Source of the DNA: Leptospira jelokensis | GTDB lineage: Bacteria > Spirochaetota > Leptospiria > Leptospirales > Leptospiraceae | Assembly: GCF_004769635.1 (NCBI RefSeq) | Contig: NZ_RQGH01000011.1 | Coordinates: 395,501-459,500, forward strand | DNA: 64,000 bases | Reading direction: 5' to 3' | Shown: positions 55,793 through 64,000 of the stretch, one piece after another | How the letters are laid out: each line of letters begins with the position of its first letter | Numbering within the stretch: the first letter of the stretch is position 1 | Translations under genes and position numbers: made by a program | The notes under the pieces: generated by a model | Database searches by the model: none | Told to the model about the DNA's origin: nothing | The model's input: only the letters and a program-made list of their open reading frames with translations

Positions 55793-57019
55793 ATGAGATC
55801 GAATTATTATTTCATTGGTTTTCTTTTACTTGGAATTTCAGTTTTTGCAAAAGGAAATGTCTATGTGCAAAGCACCAAAGCAAAGTTACTCTCGCAACCC
55901 AAGTTGAATGCTGAAGGTTTGGGTTTAAAAGTAGGAGAAGTACTAACTCCAATTCAAGAACAAGGACTTTTTGTACAGGTCCGCGTGGAAGAGAAAACAG
56001 GTTGGGTTTCAAAATTATTTGTTTCTCCTTTGCCTCCAGGGAACCAAATGAAATTGGGCATCACTTCCAATTCCAGTGAAGCTGTTGTTGCTAGGCAAAG
56101 GGCTTCCGATTTTACAAAAACGGCGGCTGCAAGAGGACTTTCTGAAACGCAAAAGATGCGAGTGAGAGGTGAAGGTGATTTGTATGACTTCGAATCCTTA
56201 CGTTGGCTTGAGTCCGTCCCCTTAACGATTGATACAAGGAACACAAAACCAGAAAGGAATAAACAACTAGAAACTATCGTTACGTCTAACGCGGATTTAA
56301 AAGGGGACTTGTTTGTGTTAGGTGAAACAAAGGCGGAAGTGAAACTCGGTCGTTCCCTTGCAGCCAGGTTATTAAAACGGTATCCATTGGTTCGTGATTT
56401 AGAACTTACACGTTATCTCAATTCCATTGCCACAAAACTTGGAGCCGTTTCGTCGAGGAAGGATTTGGAGTTTCGTGTTGGTGTGATAGAATCCAGTGAA
56501 ATCAATGCGTTTTCATGCCCGGGTGGTTATTTATTTTTAACAACCGGTAGTTTGAAAAAGATCCAAACGGAAGCAGAACTTGCGGGGATCATTGCCCATG
56601 AGATGGGTCATGTGATCTTGTTCCATAATGGAGAATTTACAGAATCCAATGTATGGATTGATATCCTTTCGGGACTTTTAACACCTCCTGGTAGTGAGGT
56701 AGTAAATACTGCGATGGCAACAGCAATCGGAGAAATGGAAAAACAATTTTTTGAAACAGGTCGCGATGCTAAAGTTGAATTGGAAGCAGATGAAGCGGCA
56801 GTGGGTCTTGTTTCGCAAGTAGGTTATTCACCTTTGGGATTGTCCAGTTATTTGAATGCCATGTCAAAAGCGGAAGGAACTGAACTCTTAAAAAAAACTC
56901 ACCCTGAAACCAATATCAGAATCGCAAAACTGGTATTTGCCGAGCAGTCGGTATCCACTGATGGCGCCCCGCTCGTCGTTGACCGGTGGAGTGAATATAA
57001 AATTAGAATCGCAAAATGA
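55793..57019 (+). CDS. SH3-domain M48-family metalloprotease
   Basis: 408 residues from ATG 55793 (frame open to 55724). Signal segment 5-20; bacterial SH3 domain (about 22-80, GLGLKVGEVLTPIQEQGLFVQV); then an M48 zinc protease domain with HEMGH (His269, Glu270, His273) and third ligand Glu331 in ELEADE. A BepA/YfgC-like periplasmic quality-control protease is the closest functional picture. The stop overlaps the next start by four bases (ATGA), so it is coupled to the cyclase. Confidence 0.87.
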   Translation: MRSNYYFIGFLLLGISVFAKGNVYVQSTKAKLLSQPKLNAEGLGLKVGEVLTPIQEQGLFVQVRVEEKTGWVSKLFVSPLPPGNQMKLGITSNSSEAVVARQRASDFTKTAAARGLSETQKMRVRGEGDLYDFESLRWLESVPLTIDTRNTKPERNKQLETIVTSNADLKGDLFVLGETKAEVKLGRSLAARLLKRYPLVRDLELTRYLNSIATKLGAVSSRKDLEFRVGVIESSEINAFSCPGGYLFLTTGSLKKIQTEAELAGIIAHEMGHVILFHNGEFTESNVWIDILSGLLTPPGSEVVNTAMATAIGEMEKQFFETGRDAKVELEADEAAVGLVSQVGYSPLGLSSYLNAMSKAEGTELLKKTHPETNIRIAKLVFAEQSVSTDGAPLVVDRWSEYKIRIAK

Positions 57020-59184
57020 AGAAATACAAAATATTTATCCCAATCATATTAATGGTGGTGATCCCTGCGATCTTCATGACTTTCATTTCCTTTTTTCGGT
57101 TTTCAACAACATTAGATCGAAAGTTATCGGATGCATTTTTTCATATCTTACCATCCCATCATTTTTTTTCGAAAGACATTGTCATCATCGACATTGATGA
57201 ACTAAGCATCGCAAAATATGCAGATCATCCGGAACTTGGACAGTGGCCATGGAAACGGCATATCTATCCAACTTTAATTGGTTATACGAAATTACTCACT
57301 CCACCTAAAATCACAATCATCGATATTATGTTTACAGAGAGATCTGATTACGATGAAGCCATCGTGACAGCAAACGAGAGTTTGGGGGAAATTTCTCATG
57401 CAGCCAATTTTCGAGATGGTGGGATTGTGATCCCAAGACAAGGTATAAACGAAATCAGTCAGAGGTTTCGTGTCAATTTGCAAACAACGTTACCCTTTCC
57501 CCAATACGAAAATGCATCGTTTCCCATAGGTAAAATTGGAGAAACGGCACCAATGGTCCATGTGGTAAATGTGAGAGCGGATAGTGATGGAATTTTGCGG
57601 AGATTTTCTCCCGTTGTTATGTGGAACGGTTTGTACTTTCCTACTTTAGCCCTACAAGCATTTGTTTTGGGGGAACCTTATCAAATTGAAACGATGGATT
57701 CTAATCTTTTGTTAACAAAAGAAAATTTAAAACGTGTTGTACCACTTGGTAAAGATGGAATGGTTCGTGCCTATTTTTATTCGGAAGCAGAATTACGAAA
57801 TATTCCTCGTTACTCTGCTTCTGGAATCATTGAATCACTGGAAAAATTGAATTCAGGAGAAGTGGAAGATCCAAACGATTTACTTGTCCCCCCAAGTTTG
57901 TTTGAAAACAAAATTGTTTTGATCGGGACATCCGCCGCTGCTACCCATGATGATGTGGTGACCCCTCATGGTTTGTTCCCTGGAGTGATTGCACAGGCGG
58001 TTTTTGCATCCAATCTAACAGAGGGCCATTTGTTAAAAGAGTTACCTGAATCCTATGGTATCAGCTTTACCATTTTGGTATTACTCATAGGAGTTCTGAT
58101 CCTTTTTATCAACCAATGGCACCTTTTGAAAAATTTATATCCAATCATCGCCATATCTATGTTTGTTGGATTGTTTTACATTTTGTATCGAATGGATTTT
58201 GTGATATCTACCTATTCTTTTGTATTGGGATTTCCTATTTCCTATTTGTTGGGATTTGCCTATTTAACCTATACGGAAGGAAAGGAAAAACGTAAATTTA
58301 ACAACATCTTAAGGAACTTAGTGGATCCAGGTGTTGTGAGTGTGGCTCTCGAGAATATGGACTCCCTCAAACAAGGAGGGGAGTGGGAAATCACCGCATT
58401 TTTTTCTGATGTGGCAGGATTTTCTACGATTAGTGAAGAGTTAAGCGCAACAGACCTTGCCAAATTACTCAATGAATACCTTTCTGCGATGACACTCGTT
58501 TTGAAATCCAATTCTGGAACCTTGGATAAATACATCGGTGATGCAATTGTTGGCATTTTTGGAGCACCGATTCAATATAAAGACCACCCAAAAATGGCAT
58601 GTAAATCTGCATTGGAGATGTTATCCGAACTAGAAAAACTTCGTACCAAATGGAATGAAAACAATGAATTTACACCACTTGCACGTGCTATGGTGTTTCG
58701 CATAGGACTTAACTGTGGTTTGGCGAAAGTTGGGTTTATGGGAACTGATAGTTTGGCTTCTTATACCATGATGGGAGACAGTGTGAATTTAGCGGCTAGG
58801 TTAGAAGCAGCTGCAAAGGACTATGGGGTTTCCATTTTGGTTTCAGAAAGCATCGAATCAGTTTGTAAGGACGAATTCCATTTCCGTTTTTTGGATTGGA
58901 TCCGTGTAAAAGGAAAAGAAGCACCTGTTAAAATTTATAGTTTAGAATCATTACAAAAAGACGTAACCGATGTGATGAGACAAGCAGAACGCGAATATGA
59001 ATTGGGATTTGAAATGTATTTGGGTCGCAATTGGGAAAAAGCCATCGAACATTTTCAGAATGTTTCTAAATTATACCAAAGAGAAGATATAAGCAGTCAT
59101 TTACTCATCAAACGTTGCCAAAGTCTTTTCCAAAACCCACCACCTGTCGATTGGAATGGGGTTTATACACGTACATCAAAATAA
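57016..59184 (+). CDS. CHASE2-domain class III adenylate cyclase
   Basis: 722 residues: N-terminal helix, extracytoplasmic CHASE2 sensor (about 30-330, LGQWPWKR motif), three membrane helices (about 345-415) and a class III cyclase domain with metal ligands Asp465 (FSDVAGF) and Asp509 (YIGDAIVGIFG), and GDSVNLAARLE. It makes cAMP in response to an external signal; substrate specificity residues were not examined in detail. A short TPR-like C-terminal extension follows. Coupled to the M48 protease. Confidence 0.9.
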   Translation: MKKYKIFIPIILMVVIPAIFMTFISFFRFSTTLDRKLSDAFFHILPSHHFFSKDIVIIDIDELSIAKYADHPELGQWPWKRHIYPTLIGYTKLLTPPKITIIDIMFTERSDYDEAIVTANESLGEISHAANFRDGGIVIPRQGINEISQRFRVNLQTTLPFPQYENASFPIGKIGETAPMVHVVNVRADSDGILRRFSPVVMWNGLYFPTLALQAFVLGEPYQIETMDSNLLLTKENLKRVVPLGKDGMVRAYFYSEAELRNIPRYSASGIIESLEKLNSGEVEDPNDLLVPPSLFENKIVLIGTSAAATHDDVVTPHGLFPGVIAQAVFASNLTEGHLLKELPESYGISFTILVLLIGVLILFINQWHLLKNLYPIIAISMFVGLFYILYRMDFVISTYSFVLGFPISYLLGFAYLTYTEGKEKRKFNNILRNLVDPGVVSVALENMDSLKQGGEWEITAFFSDVAGFSTISEELSATDLAKLLNEYLSAMTLVLKSNSGTLDKYIGDAIVGIFGAPIQYKDHPKMACKSALEMLSELEKLRTKWNENNEFTPLARAMVFRIGLNCGLAKVGFMGTDSLASYTMMGDSVNLAARLEAAAKDYGVSILVSESIESVCKDEFHFRFLDWIRVKGKEAPVKIYSLESLQKDVTDVMRQAEREYELGFEMYLGRNWEKAIEHFQNVSKLYQREDISSHLLIKRCQSLFQNPPPVDWNGVYTRTSK

Positions 59185-59212
59185 TACTATACGTTAATAT
59201 CTTATTTTTACA

Positions 59213-61039
59213 ATGTCCAGAAAAGGATTTTCTGGGATGGATGAAACTAAAGTAAAGGCAATTTGTTGGAGGTTGACAATTGGTTTAGAATTACTGACAG
59301 CAGTTCTTGCTGTGCCGACAGCCGTATTATTTATAATCATTGGTGGGATGTATACATTCGATAAATCGTTGTTAGTTGTCTTGGGTGCAACGATTGCTCT
59401 CTTTTCATCGTACATAGTTCCTACGGTTCGATTTCTGAAGTTAAAGAAATTACTTCGAAAAACAATTCCCGAATCTTTTCAGAATTTAAATCTCCTAGAA
59501 AAACAAAATATCAAATTACAACTACTCGAGTTCCCGAAAAAGAATTCTTGGTATTTTTTAGTGCAATGGTCTTTTGGGATTCCATTCGCTGCATTTGTTA
59601 CCTTTCAATTTTTTACTCCCACGATTGTGGAATCATTACCTTATGTGATTTTGCCATTGCTCATTTATCCAGTATTAGGTGTATCTCATTTTTTTCTAAC
59701 AGAGCTTGTTATCACTGAGGTTTTGGTAACAAAGGAACTAAAAGATTTACCTTTAGAGTCTCATACAATCCCGAAAGTCGGCATTTATGCACGAATCTTT
59801 TTTACGATGTCTGCAGTGTTTAGTATGACGTTAACTGCCTTGGGATACCTTTTGGTTGCCGAAGTCACTCAATTCATCCAACTTCAAAATGCGGAACTCA
59901 CATTGGTCCTCATGGCAGCCTTTATCACTGTCAATATTTTTGTATTAACCTCTCTTTTTGTGAAGGCTATGAAGTTTAATACCATCCAAATGGCAACTCG
60001 TTATCGGGAATTAGCAGATGGTGACTTAAGGGAGTCAGTTCCTATCATTTCGACGGATGAGTTGGGGCATGGATCAATTTCTTTGAATTCATTTATCTTA
60101 AACATTCGCAAAATCACTTCGGATGTTTTAGAAGAATCAGACAAAGTAAAATCCGATGCTAAAATCATTGCAACACAAACACAAGGTTTAACTCAGGCGA
60201 TGATGGAACAGGCTTCTTCTTCTGAAGAAATGTCTGCTGGAGTCGAAGAAATGTCAGCAAGCATTCGTTCGACTGCCTTTGGAGCCAAAAAACAAAACGA
60301 AATCACAATAGAAGCTAAAGATTTAGTCCTCGAAATGGAATCTTCCATTGGATCAATCCATGATTTGATGAGTTTAACTGAAAAAGAAACCAAACAAATG
60401 GAAGAAGAAACGAAATTAGGACAAAATGCCTTGTTGTCTACACTTTCAGCTATGTCAGGTATCGAATCAAGTGTAGACCATACTTCCAATGTCATCCAAG
60501 TGATTGGTGAAATTTCTGATAAAATTGGACTTTTATCACTCAATGCTTCGATTGAAGCCGCGAGGGCAGGGGATGCTGGACGTGGCTTTGCAGTCGTTGC
60601 GAGTGAGATTTCCAAGTTAGGAGAACAAACACTATCCAATACAAAACGAATTTTGGAAGCAGTGTCCCAAGCATCCATTTCCACAAAATCGGGAAGAGAT
60701 GCTGTTTCCAATACAGAAAAAACCTTCAAACAAATTGAAAGCTCAGTGCACACCACAATCGATCTCATCAAACAGTCCAGTGTCATGACAAAAAAACAAC
60801 TGGAACTTGTAAAAAATGTAAAAGAGAGTTTCGAAAAACTAACCAACAGAGCGATGGAGATTGAACAAAATACAAATGAACAAGCAAGGACATCCGAAGA
60901 ACTAGCAAAAAGTATCGCAAGTATCACAGAAGGAACTGAATATTTAAATCAGTTTGCAAGTGATATTGACAAACTTTGTGCGGCCTTATCCAATAAGGCA
61001 GCTAACTTAAGGCAAACGATTGATTTTTTCAAAATCTAA
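59213..61039 (+). CDS. methyl-accepting chemotaxis protein with multi-helix membrane domain
   Basis: 608 residues (ATG 59213; ATG 59237 has the better AAAGGA upstream). N-terminal part has about six membrane helices (25-250) and no large periplasmic domain, then a HAMP-like segment, methylation helices and the signalling tip [22 protein letters not shown]. Likely senses membrane or cytosolic conditions. It follows the cyclase by 28 bases and could be in the same transcript. Confidence 0.9.
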   Translation: MSRKGFSGMDETKVKAICWRLTIGLELLTAVLAVPTAVLFIIIGGMYTFDKSLLVVLGATIALFSSYIVPTVRFLKLKKLLRKTIPESFQNLNLLEKQNIKLQLLEFPKKNSWYFLVQWSFGIPFAAFVTFQFFTPTIVESLPYVILPLLIYPVLGVSHFFLTELVITEVLVTKELKDLPLESHTIPKVGIYARIFFTMSAVFSMTLTALGYLLVAEVTQFIQLQNAELTLVLMAAFITVNIFVLTSLFVKAMKFNTIQMATRYRELADGDLRESVPIISTDELGHGSISLNSFILNIRKITSDVLEESDKVKSDAKIIATQTQGLTQAMMEQASSSEEMSAGVEEMSASIRSTAFGAKKQNEITIEAKDLVLEMESSIGSIHDLMSLTEKETKQMEEETKLGQNALLSTLSAMSGIESSVDHTSNVIQVIGEISDKIGLLSLNASIEAARAGDAGRGFAVVASEISKLGEQTLSNTKRILEAVSQASISTKSGRDAVSNTEKTFKQIESSVHTTIDLIKQSSVMTKKQLELVKNVKESFEKLTNRAMEIEQNTNEQARTSEELAKSIASITEGTEYLNQFASDIDKLCAALSNKAANLRQTIDFFKI

Positions 61040-61098
61040 AGAATTGGATTGATTCGAATCGAGATACTGCCAGAAAAACAGTCAGTTTCAATGTTTTG

Positions 61099-61126
61099 TT
61101 TTTCTCACCAATTCTGGTGAGGAAAA
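61099..61126 (+). promoter_or_regulatory. 12-bp hairpin upstream of the lipoprotein gene
   Basis: TTTTTCTCACCA (61099-61110) pairs with TGGTGAGGAAAA (61115-61126), with one G-U and a four-base loop. It is followed by ACAAGGG rather than T residues, so a role as a 5' UTR element is more likely than termination. Confidence 0.35.
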
Positions 61127-61200
61127 CAAGGGTTTATTTGTTAAAAAATTATTTACAGTTTAGAATGATTTGTGCAAAACTTTTCCCGAGTGAAGTTCAA

Positions 61201-62211
61201 ATGAAAAAAAAATTAATCTTTCCATGTTTATTTCTCATGATAAGTTTCAATTGCATTACGTTCTATGAGAAAATCCAAAACCCTTCTTATGAGAAAAATG
61301 TTTTCAAGAAGAATGCATCACAACCTTCACAATCTTCACAAACCTCTAACTCTCCAAAACCATTCATCTATGATAAATCTTTTTCCTTACAACCTGGGCA
61401 AATGGTTGGAAGTTTGTTATATGATCCGAATTCTGATTTTTTTAAAGTTGAAATCGAAGAAAAAAGAAAGTATAAAGCAAACAATTCACCGTTTTTATGT
61501 TTGCTAAGTATACTTACCATTACTTTGATACCATGTTATTATGACGCGGTTGAAACAGTTCAGTTTACGGTTTCGAGTCCCTATTTTTTCGATAAGAGGA
61601 AACCCATAGAACAATCGATAAGGAAAAAAGAGTATGCTTGGTTTCCGTTGGTATTTGTAAGTCCATTTTTTGGAGATAAATCTCCTGAGGATGGAAACTT
61701 AATCGCATTGGAGGAGGTGGAAGGAAAATTAATTAAAGAATATGATGCGATGGTTTCTGAAATCGAAGTTACAAAACGTAAACTAAAACCATTAATCCAA
61801 AATCCAAAAAAATATTCGATCATATTGAATGATTTTGCAACAACAGATCTCTATGCACAGAATTATCAATTTAATTTAGGAACAGGAAGAGATGTCATCA
61901 TTCAAATTTTTAATAATTCATTTAAAACTATCAGAAAAGTAAGATACCATTTAACTTCCACAAATAGTCTCATCAAAAGTCCCAATGATGTTTATGAAAT
62001 CATTGAAAACGAAGAGATTGTGATCCCTGGGGGATTTAGTAAAAATATTTTATTTGCCAATCGTAATCCTCGACCAAACTCCTTATTTTTGTTTATGGAT
62101 AAAGTTGAAATTGAATGGGAAGATGGTTCCAATTCGGTGATTTCAAAAGCTGAAGTAAATCAAATAAAGGTTGTGGCCTCTCCCAGGGTGATTGCCGATC
62201 TGTTTAAGTAA
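61201..62211 (+). CDS. hypothetical lipoprotein, 336 aa
   Basis: Start at ATG 61201: signal MKKKLIFPCLFLMISFN-C (Cys18), then a Gln/Ser-rich stretch (residues 37-47) typical of a lipoprotein tether, and a beta-rich domain (strands such as TVQFTVSSPYFFDKRKP). Longer in-frame start at 61096 is not lipoprotein-like. I do not recognise a family. It stands alone after the chemoreceptor, convergent with the two-component pair. Confidence 0.72.
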   Translation: MKKKLIFPCLFLMISFNCITFYEKIQNPSYEKNVFKKNASQPSQSSQTSNSPKPFIYDKSFSLQPGQMVGSLLYDPNSDFFKVEIEEKRKYKANNSPFLCLLSILTITLIPCYYDAVETVQFTVSSPYFFDKRKPIEQSIRKKEYAWFPLVFVSPFFGDKSPEDGNLIALEEVEGKLIKEYDAMVSEIEVTKRKLKPLIQNPKKYSIILNDFATTDLYAQNYQFNLGTGRDVIIQIFNNSFKTIRKVRYHLTSTNSLIKSPNDVYEIIENEEIVIPGGFSKNILFANRNPRPNSLFLFMDKVEIEWEDGSNSVISKAEVNQIKVVASPRVIADLFK

Positions 62212-62252
62212 ACATTTAAGATTTGTCATTCCAGAAGTGAATTGATTCTTTT

Positions 62253-62894
62253 TCATTTGATAAATCCTAATTTCCTCGCTCGTTCGATCAATTGCACTCG
62301 GTTACGAACTCTTAATTTTCGATAGATGGTTTTGAGATGAGTGTTGAGAGTATTGTCACTAATTCCTAATCTTTTTCCGGCTTCATGGATGGATAATCCG
62401 GAAGCTATTTCAAGTAATACTTGTTTTTCACGATTCGTTAATTCAAACTCAGATTTCTCATTTGGTGTGCGAAAGTAATGGATCATTCTAAGGGCAATGG
62501 TGGGGGTGATCATGGCCCCTCCATTCATAATGGTTGTGATGATATGGTTTAAATCAGATAACTCTGATTTTAATAGATATCCAAGTGCCCCTGCCCGGAG
62601 GGCTGCAAATATTGTTTCTTCCGAATCCGCAATGGTTAGGGCAGCTGTTTTTAAATCGGGGATTTCTTCCGAAATGATTCTGATCAGTTCAATGCCATCC
62701 ATCTGGGGCAAACGGATATCTACAAACAATAAATCAAGGTCAGTTTTTTTGCCATGTTTTAGGAAATCTTCAGCGGAGGTCCAAGTCTCAAGCCTAACCG
62801 GAATATTTAATTCTTTTGTTTTCACTTCAAAAGAAATTTGGAATTCGAACTGATTTTCAACCAAACCTAGTTTTAGAAGATTATTTTTTTTCAT
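62253..62894 (-). CDS. NarL/LuxR-type response regulator
   Basis: 213 residues. Receiver domain (about 1-120) with phospho-acceptor in LLFVDIRLP; the conserved Thr and Lys appear as ALTIADS and LLKSEL. The first acidic pair, usually Asp-Asp/Glu-Asp, is GLVENQ, so one magnesium ligand is Asn. C-terminal LuxR HTH (about 148-213; TNREKQVLLEIASGLSIHEAGKRLGISDNTLNTHLKTIYRKL). Stop codon of the kinase gene overlaps its start by 14 bases. Confidence 0.92.
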   Translation of the reverse strand: MKKNNLLKLGLVENQFEFQISFEVKTKELNIPVRLETWTSAEDFLKHGKKTDLDLLFVDIRLPQMDGIELIRIISEEIPDLKTAALTIADSEETIFAALRAGALGYLLKSELSDLNHIITTIMNGGAMITPTIALRMIHYFRTPNEKSEFELTNREKQVLLEIASGLSIHEAGKRLGISDNTLNTHLKTIYRKLRVRNRVQLIERARKLGFIK

Positions 62895-64000
62895 TATGCA
62901 TTAAACTTTGAATAGGAATTTGAAATTCGATTGAGTAAGTATTGTTTATAATGGATTCCGAATAAGTTGCATTCAGTGATTGTAGTCGTTTTTGAATCGA
63001 TTTACTTCCGATTGAAATTTCCTTCGAAGGCAAAAACTTGGTGCCAACATTCATCTTAACAGATAAAAAATAATCAGTTAAAACAAAACTCCAATTGGAA
63101 GTATTGATTCCATATTTCAAATCATTGGTCGCAATCTCGACTGTAATTGCATATAAAATCCTTTTGGTATCTTCTTCTTCGATGTTTTGGAATTGATTTC
63201 GCGTATATTCCGTTGTTTCAAATCGAAGTTCTCGATTTGCATTTGTGTACCTTCTCGTAAGATTTAATTGCAAACCAAACATGTAATCTTCAGCCATAAT
63301 TCGAAAATCGTCATTATCATAGATTGTATCTCGAAAACTTTGAAAACATTTTTTGACATCTATTTTTAAAGAATCGATGTCTTTCTCGGTTAATTGGATG
63401 TTTGGTTTTAAATTATCAATTTTTAATCTTAAATCAGTTAATTTTGCTCCCAAATGGTCGTGTAAATCGGAGACAATTCTCTCCCTTTCATTTGACAATG
63501 ATACTTCCAGTCTTAAATTTTTTCTTTTTTCATTTAATATTTCAATTTCCGCATCTGTTTTTTCTTTTCGTAATTTTTCTGTATGAAGTGATAACACGTA
63601 CGCCTGTGACAGTAAAAATGTGATAAAACCGGGTACTTCTATAAAATCGATTCCTTTGATAATATTTCTTTCGATTAAGATTTCAATGAGTACGATCACT
63701 GCAAGAAATAAGAAAAGAAGGAAAACAACTTTTGCTCCTCTGTCTCCTTTTTTGATTTCCTTAACCAGTAGAATGGACAAATCGACTACAGCTAGGCCAA
63801 TAAGAATGTATACAGGAATTGGAATATGCGCAAAAATTGCCGGAGGTGTCAAAATGACAAGTAACGAAAGAGATATAAAGATCACGTTTAAAAATTTTGA
63901 AAAAATCTTTTGTGGTTCTTTTGAATACGAAACACGGATGAAGTGATAAAAAAAAGGTAAGAGAGCTAAGAAATTTAAAAATTCAATTTTTTGCCAATTT
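62881..64000 (-). CDS. membrane histidine kinase of the HisKA_3 type, truncated at window edge
   Basis: The frame stays open to the right edge: codons beyond GTG at 63885 continue to 64000 with membrane-like sequence (FLALLPFFYHFIR), so the N-terminus lies outside the window and the 7TMR/membrane part is longer than the 334 codons from 63885. Four or more membrane helices, then HisKA_3 with ERERIVSDLHDHLGA (phospho-His). The ATPase domain shows the N-box-like EIATNDLKYG, but the G1 Asp-x-Gly-x-Gly motif is not evident (NVGTKF instead). Paired with the downstream NarL-type regulator. Confidence 0.88.
   Translation of the reverse strand, partial: NWQKIEFLNFLALLPFFYHFIRVSYSKEPQKIFSKFLNVIFISLSLLVILTPPAIFAHIPIPVYILIGLAVVDLSILLVKEIKKGDRGAKVVFLLFLFLAVIVLIEILIERNIIKGIDFIEVPGFITFLLSQAYVLSLHTEKLRKEKTDAEIEILNEKRKNLRLEVSLSNERERIVSDLHDHLGAKLTDLRLKIDNLKPNIQLTEKDIDSLKIDVKKCFQSFRDTIYDNDDFRIMAEDYMFGLQLNLTRRYTNANRELRFETTEYTRNQFQNIEEEDTKRILYAITVEIATNDLKYGINTSNWSFVLTDYFLSVKMNVGTKFLPSKEISIGSKSIQKRLQSLNATYSESIINNTYSIEFQIPIQSLMHNEKK

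Noticed and set aside
60193..60927. Long minus-strand open frame (244 codons) across the second chemoreceptor
   Set aside because: It is antisense to the signalling domain; its Ser/Ala-rich, repetitive translation is the mirror of the heptad repeats, and it has no RBS or domain.

Overview
The window reads as chromosomal DNA of a spirochaete of the genus Leptospira. The case rests on AT-rich coding (roughly 40% GC by eye), many lipoproteins with loose spirochaetal lipoboxes (L-x-x-C, often ending S/Y/T/V-C), a FecR-domain lipoprotein, DUF1574, 7TMR-DISM and CHASE2 signalling proteins, a TatT-type TRAP transporter and fliS. The absence of virulence loci and the many signalling genes would fit the saprophytic clade, but that is an inference. 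I see no rRNA, CRISPR array, IS element, prophage or plasmid function, and no stretch over 300 bases without a gene.

Layout. 0-8 kb: alpha/beta hydrolase lipoprotein, tRNA-Phe(GAA), a MocR-type regulator divergent from a PLP aminotransferase over a likely operator, small acidic proteins, a lipobox-bearing 7TMR-SpoIIE phosphatase, and a radical SAM protein with an unusual cysteine motif. 8-19 kb: FecR lipoprotein, lipA, an RsuA/RluB pseudouridine synthase, a DUF1574 protein, an HPP membrane protein with no canonical start codon, a transaldolase-like protein, the purN-purH operon, fliS and a J-domain protein. 19-28 kb: tatT-dctP-dctQ-dctM TRAP operon, DedA, dGTPase-like HD protein, GST, a nucleoside phosphorylase-like protein and argC.

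28-41 kb is the richest part. It holds a histidine kinase with a large insert in its dimerisation domain, a haem-type DUF3365 lipoprotein and a PAS hybrid kinase in one tight operon. These are followed by a porin, a Cache chemoreceptor, and an overlapping operon of three lipoproteins: an S41 peptidase homologue that has lost its catalytic Ser and Lys, and two ankyrin-repeat proteins. Divergent from that operon lie small secreted proteins (a mini-lipoprotein, a YbjN-like protein and a Cys-rich protein).

41-64 kb: VOC protein; a six-gene minus-strand operon (mini ABC permease, ATPase, ROK kinase, HIT protein, LPG-synthase-type membrane protein, lipocalin); a TPR membrane protein ending in a degenerate Mrr-like domain; ruvA; a patatin(cNMP)-NlpC/P60-patatin operon; a FadL-type porin; a large lipoprotein; an SH3-M48 protease coupled to a CHASE2 adenylate cyclase; a multi-TM chemoreceptor; a lipoprotein; and a NarL-type response regulator with its histidine kinase, which runs off the right edge.

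How the genes work together. Most modules concern the envelope or its sensing: lipid and peptidoglycan hydrolases, lipoproteins and transporters, with cAMP production (57-59 kb) near a cNMP-binding patatin (48.5 kb). The best candidates for an undescribed system are the pseudo-protease/ankyrin lipoprotein operon (36.4-39.7 kb) and the two-kinase/haem-lipoprotein operon (28.1-32.7 kb).
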